This document shows positions 50,527 through 61,042 of a stretch of DNA of 64,000 nucleotides, one piece after another. The notes beneath the pieces were generated by a model that searched no databases, had not been told where the DNA came from, and was given only the letters and a program-made list of their open reading frames with translations. Positions within the stretch are counted from its first letter, which is position 1, and every line of letters begins with the position of its first letter. Origin of the DNA: Pseudomonas sp. K2I15 (lineage in GTDB: Bacteria > Pseudomonadota > Gammaproteobacteria > Pseudomonadales > Pseudomonadaceae); assembly GCF_002204795.1 (NCBI RefSeq), contig NZ_NIXO01000024.1, forward strand, positions 1 to 64,000. Reading direction: 5' to 3'. A program made the position numbers and the translations under genes.

Positions 50527-51651
50527 TTGAGACGTAAATTTGTATTGTTGCTGGAGATCGGTCTGGTCCTGGCGGGTTTGCTGCTGGGCGCTTCGGCCTG
50601 GAAGCTGAACTCGGCCCTTGAGCAGCCCCTGAATCTGACCCAGGAGCAATTGCTGGACGTACCCGCTGGCGCGACGCCCACCGGCACCTTTAATCGCCTG
50701 GAAAACGACGGCGTGCTCAAGGATGCGTTCTGGTTGCGTCTTTACTGGCGCTTCAACCTTGACGGCCAGCCGCTGCACAGCGGCGAATATCGCATGACCC
50801 CGGGCCTTACCGCCGAGGGCCTGATCGGTCTGTGGCAGCGTGGCGAGGTGGTGCAGTACAGCATCACGCTGGTGGAAGGCTGGAACTTCCGCCAGGTGCG
50901 CGCCGCCCTGGCCAAGCATGAAAAGATCGAGCAAACCCTGTCGGGCCTGAGTGACAGCGAGGTGATGGAACAACTCGGCCACCCTGGGGTGTTCCCCGAA
51001 GGCCGCTTCTTCCCGGACACCTACCGCTTCGTTCGCGGCATGACCGACGTCGAGTTGCTGAAAAAGTCCTACAACCGTCTGGATGATGTCCTCGCCCAGG
51101 AGTGGAGCAAGCGCGCGGCCGATGCGCCGTACACCGAACCCTATCAAGCGCTGATCATGGCCTCGCTGGTCGAGAAAGAAACCGGCGTGCCGCAAGAGCG
51201 CGGCCAGATTGCCGGGGTGTTCGTGCGGCGCATGCAGATCGGCATGCTGCTGCAAACTGACCCCACGGTGATCTACGGCCTCGGCGAGCGCTACACCGGC
51301 AAGCTGACCCGCGCCCATCTCAAGGAGTCCACGCCCTACAACACCTACGTGATCGCCGGCCTGCCGCCGACGCCGATTGCCATGGTCGGGCGGGAGGCGA
51401 TTCATGCCGCGCTGAACCCGGTGGCGGGCAGCAGCCTGTATTTTGTCGCCCGCGGCGATGGCAGCCATATTTTCTCGGATAACCTGGATGCGCATAACGC
51501 TGCGGTGCGTGAGTTCCAGATGAAGCGTCGCGCCGATTACCGTTCGAGCCCGGCGCCCGCGCCGGCGGCAAAACCTGCGGACGCGCCGGTGGATACGCCT
51601 GCTGAACCGTCTCCCGCAGCCGACGAAGCCGCGCCGCAAAGCCCGCAATGA
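50527..51651 (+). CDS. mltG: Endolytic murein transglycosylase MltG
   Basis: Inner-membrane YceG-family enzyme that cuts nascent glycan strands, 374 residues. Single membrane helix at about 5-25. The catalytic Glu is in SLVEKETGVPQER, and LQTDPTVIYGLG is a family landmark. TTG start 1 bp after the pabC stop, with a weak ribosome-binding site. The C-terminal tail (about 340-374) is Ala/Pro-rich and probably disordered. Confidence 0.93.
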   Translation: MRRKFVLLLEIGLVLAGLLLGASAWKLNSALEQPLNLTQEQLLDVPAGATPTGTFNRLENDGVLKDAFWLRLYWRFNLDGQPLHSGEYRMTPGLTAEGLIGLWQRGEVVQYSITLVEGWNFRQVRAALAKHEKIEQTLSGLSDSEVMEQLGHPGVFPEGRFFPDTYRFVRGMTDVELLKKSYNRLDDVLAQEWSKRAADAPYTEPYQALIMASLVEKETGVPQERGQIAGVFVRRMQIGMLLQTDPTVIYGLGERYTGKLTRAHLKESTPYNTYVIAGLPPTPIAMVGREAIHAALNPVAGSSLYFVARGDGSHIFSDNLDAHNAAVREFQMKRRADYRSSPAPAPAAKPADAPVDTPAEPSPAADEAAPQSPQ

Positions 51652-51661
51652 CTCTGACTAA

Positions 51662-53285
<1,624 letters not shown>

Positions 53286-53349
53286 CCTTCAGTGGCCGAC
53301 GGGTGTATCGTTGGCCAGACACTTCCCGTGACTCAAGTTGTAGATCCCT

Positions 53350-54135
53350 ATGCTCGTAGATTCCCATTGCCACCTTGATCGCCTCGACCTGGCCCAGCAC
53401 GGCGGTTCTCTCGACGCTGCCCTTGAAGCAGCGCGCCAGCGCGGAGTAGGGCACTTCCTGTGCATCGGCGTCAGCGCCGAAAATGCCGCCGACGTCAAAG
53501 CCCTGGCCGATCGTTATGCCGACGTCGACTGCTCGGTGGGCATTCACCCGCTGGATCTGAAACCCGGCGAAGCCCCGGCCCTAGACTGGTTGCTCGGCGA
53601 ACTCAATCACCCGCGCGTGGTGGCCATCGGCGAGACCGGGCTGGATTACCACTACGAACCGCAAGCCGCCGAATTGCAGCAGGCGTCGTTCCGCCTGCAC
53701 CTGCAAGCCGCCCAGCAGACCGGCAAACCGGTGATCGTCCACACCCGTGGCGCCCGTGCCGACACCCTGACCCTGCTGCGCGAAGCCGCGCTGCCCCAGG
53801 CCGGTGTGCTGCATTGCTTCACTGAAGACTGGGACATGGCCAAGGCCGCCCTCGACCTGGGTTTCTACATTTCCCTCTCTGGCATCGTGACCTTCCGCAA
53901 TGCCGACGCCCTGCGCGATGTAGCGCGGCAGGTGCCGGCAGACCGCCTGCTGGTGGAAACCGATTCGCCGTACCTGGCGCCGATCCCTCATCGCGGCAAA
54001 CCCAACCTGCCGGAATACGTACGGGATGTGGCGGATTACCTCGCGATGCTGCGGGGCGAGTCCTACGAGCGGTTTGCCGAACAGACCACCGAAAACTTCA
54101 AGCGCCTGTTCCCGCTGGCCCACGTCGGCCACTAA
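53350..54135 (+). CDS. tatD: TatD-family metal-dependent hydrolase
   Basis: TIM-barrel metallohydrolase (deoxyribonuclease activity reported for family members), 261 residues. Metal ligands are in DSHCHLDRLD at the start, GETGLDYHYE, HTRGARADT and the final VETDSPYLAP. It ends directly before the 3' end of the minus-strand rgsA gene. Confidence 0.95.
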   Translation: MLVDSHCHLDRLDLAQHGGSLDAALEAARQRGVGHFLCIGVSAENAADVKALADRYADVDCSVGIHPLDLKPGEAPALDWLLGELNHPRVVAIGETGLDYHYEPQAAELQQASFRLHLQAAQQTGKPVIVHTRGARADTLTLLREAALPQAGVLHCFTEDWDMAKAALDLGFYISLSGIVTFRNADALRDVARQVPADRLLVETDSPYLAPIPHRGKPNLPEYVRDVADYLAMLRGESYERFAEQTTENFKRLFPLAHVGH

Positions 54136-54144
54136 ATCGCAGGC

Positions 54145-54268
54145 AAAAAAAACCCGGGTTCTGGGGGGGTGAATCCGGGCTAAGACCATTAGGAGTAAAA
54201 CAAGGGCACGCAGTCCGTCGGTACCCAGGTCGACGCGTCACTTGGGGGAGATGCCACGCCGACATTTC
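54145..54268 (-). ncRNA. rgsA: Small regulatory RNA RgsA (P16)
   Basis: Minus-strand transcript ending in a rho-independent terminator (CCCGGATTC ... GAACCCGGG then eight T, 54145-54179). Its position next to tatD and before the TetR gene matches RgsA of P. aeruginosa, an RNA of about 120 nt reported to depend on RpoS and indirectly on GacA and to repress fis and acpP. The 5' end is approximate. -10-like AATACT and GATACT lie at 54270-54275 and 54280-54285. The central region, complement of 54186-54205, contains an anti-Shine-Dalgarno CTCCT and is complementary to the acpP leader at 48097-48117 with a single bulged G. Confidence 0.8.
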
Positions 54269-54573
54269 AAGTATTGATCAGTATCCGATTCAGTCCAGCC
54301 GCATCTGATCGTTTTTTAAACAGATTTGGAATACGCCCGCTTCGGTTGAGTTCTCATTGATTGCGATGCACATGCAGGGATGGCCTGTTTTATTTCTGAC
54401 TCAAATCGGCTTATTCGTTGGCGCGCTGTAAGTTAAGTGCAAAGGTTGTTCATATAGGCGTTGCCCAACGACCGTTCAGTCGGGATAATCCCGCGCACTG
54501 GGTAAAACGTTCCGACCAGCACGGCTTGGGGCACGCAACCCTCCCAATATCTATCTCTGCAGACCTTTCTCTT

Positions 54574-55227
54574 ATGCACAAAGAACCCCGCAAGGTCCGT
54601 GAGTTTCGCCGCCGCGAGCAGGAAATTCTCGACACCGCACTCAAGCTGTTCCTCGACCAGGGTGAAGACAGCGTCACCGTCGAGATGATTGCGGATGCCG
54701 TGGGTATCGGCAAAGGCACCATCTACAAGCACTTCAAGTCCAAGGCCGAGATCTACCTGCGCCTGATGCTCGACTACGAGCGCGATTTGAACGAGCTGCT
54801 GCACTCGGCCGATGTCGACAAGGACAAGGAAGCGCTGTCCCGCGCCTATTTTGAGTTCCGCATGCGTGACCCGCAGCGCTACCGCCTGTTCGATCGCCTG
54901 GAAGAAAAAGTGGTCAAGGGCCATCAGGTGCCGGAAATGGTCGAGGAGCTGCACAAGATCCGTGCCTCGAACTTCGAACGCCTGACCCTGCTGATCAAGG
55001 GCCGCATCAGCGAAGGCAAGCTCGAAGACGTGCCACCGTATTTCCACTACTGCGCCGCCTGGGCGTTGGTGCACGGCGCCGTGGCGCTGTACCACTCGCC
55101 GTTCTGGAGCAATGTGCTGGAAGACCAGGAAGGTTTCTTCCAGTTCCTGATGGATATCGGCGTGCGCATGGGCAACAAGCGCAAGCACAGCACCGATTTG
55201 CCGAACGCCGAAACGCCGGCCACTTGA
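54574..55227 (+). CDS. TetR-family transcriptional regulator
   Basis: A 217-residue regulator. The N-terminal helix-turn-helix (about 15-65) contains VTVEMIADAVGIGKGTIYKHF, and a C-terminal ligand or dimer domain follows. The start at MHKEPRKVRE was chosen because a longer frame into the intergenic region has no TetR-like sequence, although no strong ribosome-binding site is seen. It is the usual neighbour of rgsA and tatD. The effector is unknown. Besides rgsA, the 438-bp region before this gene shows no other gene. Confidence 0.88.
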   Translation: MHKEPRKVREFRRREQEILDTALKLFLDQGEDSVTVEMIADAVGIGKGTIYKHFKSKAEIYLRLMLDYERDLNELLHSADVDKDKEALSRAYFEFRMRDPQRYRLFDRLEEKVVKGHQVPEMVEELHKIRASNFERLTLLIKGRISEGKLEDVPPYFHYCAAWALVHGAVALYHSPFWSNVLEDQEGFFQFLMDIGVRMGNKRKHSTDLPNAETPAT

Positions 55228-55366
55228 ATCATTCGCCAACGTGATGGCGATATGATTTCCTGCCCAGCGCAGTAACCCAGGAATATACTCAGGCAAGGAC
55301 CTTGCTAAAACTTGATTTTTCAGTCAGGTTTTAGTGCGCCCGAATTATCCTCTGCCGGAGTGATCC

Positions 55367-56335
55367 ATGATCGTTGATCGTCAAGGCAGGCGATTCCGCA
55401 ATTTGCGGATCAGCCTGACCTCAGCCTGCAATTACGCCTGTACCTACTGCGTGCCCAACGGCAAGCGGCTGGTGGCTGCGCAGGATGAACTGTCGGCCGA
55501 GGCAATGGCACGCGGTGTTGAATACCTGATCGAGGCCGCCGGCATCGAACGCCTGCGCATTACCGGTGGCGAGCCGCTGGTCAGCCCCAAGCTGGAAGCC
55601 TTCATGGGCGCAGTGGGGCAGATGGGCTTGAGTGATATCAGCCTGACCACCAACGGCCAACTGCTGGCGCGCAAACTGCCGCTGCTGGTGGACGCCGGGA
55701 TTCGCCGCATCAACGTCTCACTCGACACCCTGGACGCCGACGCCTTCCGCAGCATCGCCCGTGGTGGCGACTTGGCCACCGTGCTCGATGGCATGGACCA
55801 GGCCAGCGCCGCCGGGATCAAGATCAAGGTCAACATGGTGCCGTTGCGCGGCCAGAACCTCGACCAGGTGATGCCGCTGCTCGACTACTGCCTGGAGCGT
55901 GGCTACGAGCTGCGCTTTATCGAATTGATGCGTATGGGCCACTTGGCCACCGATTCCAATGCGTTCCTGCAGCAGTTCGTTAGCCTGCAGCAATTGCTCA
56001 GCCTGATCGGCGAGCATCACGAATACCTGCAAGCCAACGCCCCGGTGGACGCCACCGCCGTACGCTACGAAGTGCCCGGCAAAGGCTTCTTTGGCGTAAT
56101 CGCCAACGAAAGCGTGCCGTTCTGCCGCACCTGCTCGCGCTTGCGCCTGTCGTCCACCGGCTGGCTGCATGGCTGCCTGTCGTCGAGCAACCGCCACTAC
56201 GTCGGCGACCTGCTGGACAAACCGCGCCATCAGGCTCTGCCGGCCTTGCAGCGCTTGCTGGTCAAGGCCTTGGGCGACAAGCAGGAAGTGGCCTTCTCCG
56301 GCGGCGCCACTATCATGAAGATCATCGGCGGCTAG
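55367..56335 (+). CDS. moaA: GTP 3',8-cyclase MoaA-like radical SAM protein
   Basis: First step of molybdenum cofactor synthesis, 322 residues. N-terminal radical-SAM cluster Cys21, Cys25, Cys28 (CNYACTYC), SAM motif TGGEPL. The C-terminal cluster CRTC-x13-C and the terminal Gly-Gly are both present, so all MoaA-specific catalytic features are kept. No moaC, moaD or moaE is adjacent, and Pseudomonas genomes usually carry more than one moaA. An inverted repeat CTAAAAC/GTTTTAG lies at 55305-55334, upstream of the start. Confidence 0.88.
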   Translation: MIVDRQGRRFRNLRISLTSACNYACTYCVPNGKRLVAAQDELSAEAMARGVEYLIEAAGIERLRITGGEPLVSPKLEAFMGAVGQMGLSDISLTTNGQLLARKLPLLVDAGIRRINVSLDTLDADAFRSIARGGDLATVLDGMDQASAAGIKIKVNMVPLRGQNLDQVMPLLDYCLERGYELRFIELMRMGHLATDSNAFLQQFVSLQQLLSLIGEHHEYLQANAPVDATAVRYEVPGKGFFGVIANESVPFCRTCSRLRLSSTGWLHGCLSSSNRHYVGDLLDKPRHQALPALQRLLVKALGDKQEVAFSGGATIMKIIGG

Positions 56336-56410
56336 TCCCGCAAGCTGGCGCAAAATCTGCATCTCGTGCCCATTCGCCGGTTTTCCGTCACCGGCCTCTG
56401 GAGAATTAGG

Positions 56411-57016
56411 ATGCGTAGTCTGGTTTTGGTGCTGGCGTCACTCGCGCTGGGTGGCTGCATGACCGTCAGTGATATGGCCGAAGGCACGCGCTATCAGATG
56501 AGCGATGCCGGCTTGCTGGACCACAGCGATACCCGCCGCGTCAATTCGGTTCGCATTCAGCCGGACTCCTTTGTCTTCATCGCCCAAGGCGCGTTCACTC
56601 CGCCGGGCAGCGCTTATCCGCGGCCCAATGTGGTGGCCGAGGAAGCTTTCAACGGTTTTGTCGAATACTTCCCGATGGTCCGTCGCGCCCGCAAGCCCGA
56701 AGGTCTGGAGCAGGCGATGTCGGAGGCCCGTGCTGCCGGCGCGCATTACCTGCTGTACTGCCGCTTCGCCCAGGCGGACGACCGTATCGGCAACGCCGAT
56801 GAATGGTCTGACCAGGAGGCGGTGGATCGCCTGGGGATCGACACCGGAACCATTCAGGTGATGTTGATCGAGACCAGCACCCAGTATTTGATTGATACTG
56901 TGCGCATTCGCAGTCGTGGCGGTTTACTGACGTTCCACGACAACAAGCCTGAAGATCTGATCGGCAAGCCCCTGGCGCACTACGCGCGCAGCCTGTTGGG
57001 CATGAGCGATCAGTAA
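56411..57016 (+). CDS. DUF4823 family lipoprotein
   Basis: A 201-residue lipoprotein with lipobox LGGC (Cys16). The mature part contains AAGAHYLLYCRFAQADDRIGN and resembles DUF4823 proteins of Pseudomonas. Function unknown. Start at MRSLVLVLAS, which gives a clean signal peptide. A longer frame to 56366 is rejected. 17 bp before the DUF1285 gene, so probably co-transcribed. Confidence 0.82.
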   Translation: MRSLVLVLASLALGGCMTVSDMAEGTRYQMSDAGLLDHSDTRRVNSVRIQPDSFVFIAQGAFTPPGSAYPRPNVVAEEAFNGFVEYFPMVRRARKPEGLEQAMSEARAAGAHYLLYCRFAQADDRIGNADEWSDQEAVDRLGIDTGTIQVMLIETSTQYLIDTVRIRSRGGLLTFHDNKPEDLIGKPLAHYARSLLGMSDQ

Positions 57017-57033
57017 GTCACAAGGAGAGCAGC

Positions 57034-57594
57034 ATGACCGATTCGGCCAAGGCCAATGAGTTATTGGCGCAATTGCCCAAGGGCAAGGGGCCTGCACCGG
57101 TGCATCTCTGGAACCCGGCGTTTTGCGGCGATATCGACATGCGCATCGCCCGCGACGGCACCTGGTTCTATATGGGCACACCGATTGGTCGCAAGCCGAT
57201 GGTCAAGCTGTTCTCCAATATCATCCGCCGCGATGGCGATGATTACTTCCTGATCACCCCGGTGGAAAAGGTCGGGATCAAGGTCGATGATGCGCCCTTC
57301 GTCGCCGTCACCCTGGAAGTCGAAGGGCAGGGCGAAAGCCAGCTGCTGCGCTTTACCACCAACGTGGATGAACAGGTCGAGGCCGATATTGAACACCCGC
57401 TGCGGGTGGTGATCGACCCGGATACCCTGGAACCCTCGCCGTACCTGCGGGTGCGCACCAACCTCGAAGCCCTGGTTCACCGCAACGCGTTCTATCAGTT
57501 GGTGGAGTTGGCGGTGACCCGTCCGATCAACGGTAAGAACTGGCTTGGCGTCTGGAGCGGCGGGGTATTTTTCCCCATCGGCCTGGAACCCTGA
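57034..57594 (+). CDS. DUF1285 family protein
   Basis: A 186-residue cytosolic protein, with the DUF1285 features LWNPAFCGDIDMRIARDG near the start and a GVWSGGVFFPIG end. It is predicted to be mainly beta. Function unknown. Strong AAGGAGAG ribosome-binding site. The TetR-moaA-DUF4823-DUF1285 neighbourhood partly matches P. aeruginosa. Confidence 0.85.
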   Translation: MTDSAKANELLAQLPKGKGPAPVHLWNPAFCGDIDMRIARDGTWFYMGTPIGRKPMVKLFSNIIRRDGDDYFLITPVEKVGIKVDDAPFVAVTLEVEGQGESQLLRFTTNVDEQVEADIEHPLRVVIDPDTLEPSPYLRVRTNLEALVHRNAFYQLVELAVTRPINGKNWLGVWSGGVFFPIGLEP

Positions 57595-57665
57595 GGCTGA
57601 TTTTTCACTTCCCCCTGAAATAATTCGCTTGCCGTAACCGGGCGCTTTCGGTTATCAATTTGTAC

Positions 57666-58379
57666 ATGATTAGACATGTCCGATTTGATAAGAAAAAACG
57701 CGTCGTCGACGAACTGATCCGCCGGATTGAAGGCGGAGTGATGGCCGACGGTGTCCTGCTGCCGGGCGAGCACCAACTGGCCGAAGAGTTTTCCGTCAGC
57801 CGTGGCACCCTGCGTGAAGCCCTGGCCGAGCTCAAGCGCCGCAGCTACATCGCCACCCAAAGCGGTGTCGGCTCCATCGTCACCTTCGACGGCATGGTGC
57901 TGGACCAGCGCAGCGGCTGGGCCCAGGCCCTCGCCGACACCGGTGCAGTGGTGACCTCCGAAATCCTGCGCCTGGAAGCAGTCACCCGCCCGGACCTGCT
58001 CAGCAGCCACGGCAGCGATCAATTCATTGCCCTCGATCGCCGCCGTCGCGCCGCCGACGGCACGTTCGTGTCCCTGGAGCGCTCGCTGATGCCAGCCTCC
58101 GGCGGCCTGGAAAGCCTGCCGCAAGTCGGCCTGATCGATAACTCCCTGACCATCACCCTGGCCGCCTTCGGCTACGTCGGCGCCACGGGCAGCCAATGGA
58201 TCGGTGCCGAGCCGTTGAGCGAGGAGGACGCCCAACTCTTGGGTCGCCCGGTGGGCACGGTGTTCCTCAAGGCGCTGCGCACCACCTACGACCGCCAGGA
58301 CCGCTTCATGGAATCCGTTGAAAGCCTGCTCGACCCTCTGCACTTTCGCCTGCACCTTCAATTTGGAACACCGAAATGA
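57666..58379 (+). CDS. GntR/HutC-family regulator with UTRA domain, YegW-like
   Basis: A 237-residue regulator. The N-terminal winged helix (about 8-75) contains LPGEHQLAEEFSVSRGTLREAL. The C-terminal UTRA ligand domain (about 95-235) is the type that binds sugars, amino acids or nucleoside-like effectors. Start at ATG 57666; a TTG two codons earlier is less likely. The stop overlaps the next gene by 4 bp. As first gene of the cluster it is a probable local repressor, by analogy with E. coli yegW beside yegTUV. Confidence 0.88.
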   Translation: MIRHVRFDKKKRVVDELIRRIEGGVMADGVLLPGEHQLAEEFSVSRGTLREALAELKRRSYIATQSGVGSIVTFDGMVLDQRSGWAQALADTGAVVTSEILRLEAVTRPDLLSSHGSDQFIALDRRRRAADGTFVSLERSLMPASGGLESLPQVGLIDNSLTITLAAFGYVGATGSQWIGAEPLSEEDAQLLGRPVGTVFLKALRTTYDRQDRFMESVESLLDPLHFRLHLQFGTPK

Positions 58380-59377
58380 CCGCCTCAACCCGCGCCCTCG
58401 GCGCCTTCTACGGCCTGGCCCTGGGCGATGCGTTGGGCATGCCCACCCAGTCCCTGAGCCGCGAGCAGGTCAAGGCGCGTTTTGGCGCGATCACCGCCCT
58501 GGAAGATGCCGACGCCGATCAGCCGATCGCGCCGAACATGCCCAAGGGCTCGATCACCGATGACACTGAACAGGCGATCCTCGTTGGCCAGTTGCTGGTG
58601 GACGGGCAGGGCAGGATTGAACCCACCGAACTCGCCCAACGCCTGATCGACTGGGAAGCGGTGATGCGCGCCAAGGGTTCCCAGGACTTGCTGGGCCCGT
58701 CGACCAAACGCGCGATCGACATGATCCTGGCCGGCCATTCCCCGGAAGAGTCCGGGCGCTACGGCACCACCAACGGCGCCGCCATGCGTATCACGCCGGT
58801 GGGCATCGCGGCGGACGTCAACGACCCAGCGCAGTTTATCCAGGCGGTGATCCAGGCCTGCCAGGTCACCCACAACACCAATCTGGGCATCTCCAGCGCC
58901 GCAGCGGTGGCAGCGGTAGTTTCCGCCGGGATCAACGGTGTCGACCTGGGCGAAGCGCTGAACATCGGCACGCAGATCGCCCAGCAGGCGGAAAGCCACG
59001 GCCACTGGATTGCCGGTGGGCGCATTGCCACCCGCATCAGTTGGGCGCGCACCTTGAGCGTCGACAGCGGCGACAAGGCCCTGTTTACCGAACTGCTTTA
59101 CGAATTGATCGGCACCTCCGTGGCTTCCCAGGAATCGGTGGTGGTGTCGTTTGCCCTCGCGCAACAAGTCGCGGTGGGTGAAGTGAACGCCTTCGAAGCC
59201 CTGTGCATGGCCGCCAGCCTTGGCGGCGACACCGACACCATCGCCGCGATTCTTGGCGCGATGCTCGGAGCGTGCCTGGGGATGCAGTGCTGGCCGGAGG
59301 CGATGATCGAGCAGGTCAAACAGGTGAATGGCCTGGACCTGGAACCGCTGGTTCAGGGGTTGCTCGCATTGCGCTGA
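58376..59377 (+). CDS. ADP-ribosylglycohydrolase-family protein, YegU-like
   Basis: A 333-residue DraG/ARH-fold hydrolase that should cleave an N- or O-glycosidic bond to ribose, using two magnesium ions. Metal ligands are in TDDT (61-64) and GGDTDT (283-288), both intact. In E. coli the homologue YegU has no proven substrate. The gene neighbours (GntR regulator, NCS1 transporter, PfkB kinase) suggest that it hydrolyses a small imported riboside rather than ADP-ribosylated protein. Start overlaps the regulator stop. Confidence 0.88.
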   Translation: MTASTRALGAFYGLALGDALGMPTQSLSREQVKARFGAITALEDADADQPIAPNMPKGSITDDTEQAILVGQLLVDGQGRIEPTELAQRLIDWEAVMRAKGSQDLLGPSTKRAIDMILAGHSPEESGRYGTTNGAAMRITPVGIAADVNDPAQFIQAVIQACQVTHNTNLGISSAAAVAAVVSAGINGVDLGEALNIGTQIAQQAESHGHWIAGGRIATRISWARTLSVDSGDKALFTELLYELIGTSVASQESVVVSFALAQQVAVGEVNAFEALCMAASLGGDTDTIAAILGAMLGACLGMQCWPEAMIEQVKQVNGLDLEPLVQGLLALR

Positions 59378-59393
59378 GCACCGCAGATCAAAA

Positions 59394-59486
59394 AATGTGG
59401 GAGCGGGCTTGCTCGCGAAAGCGGGGTTTCAGGCAACGCATGTGTCACCGATGCACCGCATTCGCGAGCAAGCCCGCTCCCACATT
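59394..59486. repeat. REPIN, GGGAGCGGGCTTGC type, inside an apparent operon
   Basis: AATGTGGGAGCGGGCTTGCT and its inverse, ending CCCACATT, lie between the glycohydrolase and the transporter genes, which are on the same strand. It may stabilise or partly terminate the upstream message. Confidence 0.92.
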
Positions 59487-59575
59487 GATCGCGCCGAGTC
59501 AGGAAGACCGGAATACAGATTCAACTTGCCAACCTGCCACAACCACAAAAAAACAGGCATCAGGAGCACCCCACC

Positions 59576-61042
59576 ATGAGTACGTCTTCTTCCGGCCAAA
59601 GCGCCGGGCAATTGGAAACACGCGGCATCGAGCCGGTCCCGGAAGGCGAGTGCAACGGTCACCCGCTGCAACTGTTCTGGGTCTGGTTTGCGGCCAACAT
59701 CAGCATTCTCGGTTTGCCCTTGGGCGCGACCCTCGTGGCGTTTCGCGGCCTGGCAATCTGGCAGGCAATCATTGTCGCGGTCCTCGGCGCCGCCGGTTCG
59801 TTTGCGGTGGTGGGCATCATCTCCATCGCCGGCCGTCGTGGCCGGGCGCCGAGCCTGACCCTGTCCCGGGCGATCTTCGGCGTGCGTGGCAATATCGGCC
59901 CTACGCTGGTGTCGCTGATGTCGCGCCTGGGCTGGGAAACCGTCAACACCACCACCGCCGCCTTCGTGCTGCTGTCGTTGTGTTCGATCCTGTTCAACTC
60001 GCCGGTTGCAGCCAAAAGCGCACCGGTGTTGACGCTGCTGTTCATTGGCATCTTCGTGCTGCTGACCCTGGCCGTATCGGGCCTGGGCCACGCCACCTTG
60101 CTGGTGATCCAGAAGTGGTCCACCTACGTGTTCGGTGCGCTGAATATTGTGGTGGGCGGTTTCCTCTGCGCCACCATCGACTGGAGCGCGGTATTCAATG
60201 CCACGCCTGCGCCGTTGAGCGCGATGATCATCGGCATCGGCACCATGGCCGCCGGTACCGGTATCGGCTGGGCCAACGCCGGGGCTGATATGTCGCGCTA
60301 CCAGCACCGCAGCGTCAAGGCTGTGCGCCTGGTGGCGTCTGCGGCCTTCGGTGCGGGGATTCCGCTGGTGCTGTTGATCACCCTTGGCGGCCTGCTGTCG
60401 GTGGGTAACAACGACCTGGCCTCGGCCACTGACCCGATCATCGCGATCCGTGACATGCTGCCGACCTGGATGGCGGTGCCGTACCTGATCACCGCGTTTG
60501 GCGGGCTGCTGCTGTCCAACAACCTGTCAGTGTACTCGGCGGGCCTCACCACCTTGACCCTCGGTTTGAACGTCAAGCGTGTGCACGCGGTGATTGTCGA
60601 CATCGTTGCGATCTTCGCCGGTTCGATCTACTTCATGCTGATCGCCGACAGCTTCTACGGCCCGTTCATCACCTTCATCTCGCTGCTGGCCGTACCGATC
60701 ACCGCGTGGGTCGGGATCTTCGTGGTCGACCTGCTGCATCGCCACTACTACAGCCCCAAAGACCTGCTCGACGTGACGCCAAGCAGCGCCTACTGGTACA
60801 GCGGCGGCGTTGAATGGCGTGCGTTCGGCGCCTGGGCGATTGCGATTGTGCTGGGCTTCAGCTTCACCACCATCGGCACCACGGCCGAGAACATCTGGTT
60901 CGCCGGGCCGCTGTCCGATTCGTGGTTGGGCCACAACGGCCTGGGCTGGATCGTCACCTTCCTTGTGGCAGGCGGGATTTATGCGGTACTGGGTGGCGCG
61001 TCTGATCGTCGCCCGGCTTTGGTAGAGAGCGCTAATGTCTAG
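59576..61042 (+). CDS. NCS1-family (cytosine permease-like) transporter
   Basis: A 488-residue inner-membrane carrier with about 12 helices, of the nucleobase:cation symporter-1 family. Family landmarks are LPLGATLVAF near the first helix, TLSRAIFGVRGNIGPTLVSL and a LGWETVNTTTAA substrate-site region. Substrates of the family include cytosine, purines, allantoin and nucleosides. In E. coli the equivalent cluster uses YegT, a member of a different family, so the transporter has been replaced. It overlaps the kinase gene by 8 bp. Confidence 0.9.
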   Translation: MSTSSSGQSAGQLETRGIEPVPEGECNGHPLQLFWVWFAANISILGLPLGATLVAFRGLAIWQAIIVAVLGAAGSFAVVGIISIAGRRGRAPSLTLSRAIFGVRGNIGPTLVSLMSRLGWETVNTTTAAFVLLSLCSILFNSPVAAKSAPVLTLLFIGIFVLLTLAVSGLGHATLLVIQKWSTYVFGALNIVVGGFLCATIDWSAVFNATPAPLSAMIIGIGTMAAGTGIGWANAGADMSRYQHRSVKAVRLVASAAFGAGIPLVLLITLGGLLSVGNNDLASATDPIIAIRDMLPTWMAVPYLITAFGGLLLSNNLSVYSAGLTTLTLGLNVKRVHAVIVDIVAIFAGSIYFMLIADSFYGPFITFISLLAVPITAWVGIFVVDLLHRHYYSPKDLLDVTPSSAYWYSGGVEWRAFGAWAIAIVLGFSFTTIGTTAENIWFAGPLSDSWLGHNGLGWIVTFLVAGGIYAVLGGASDRRPALVESANV

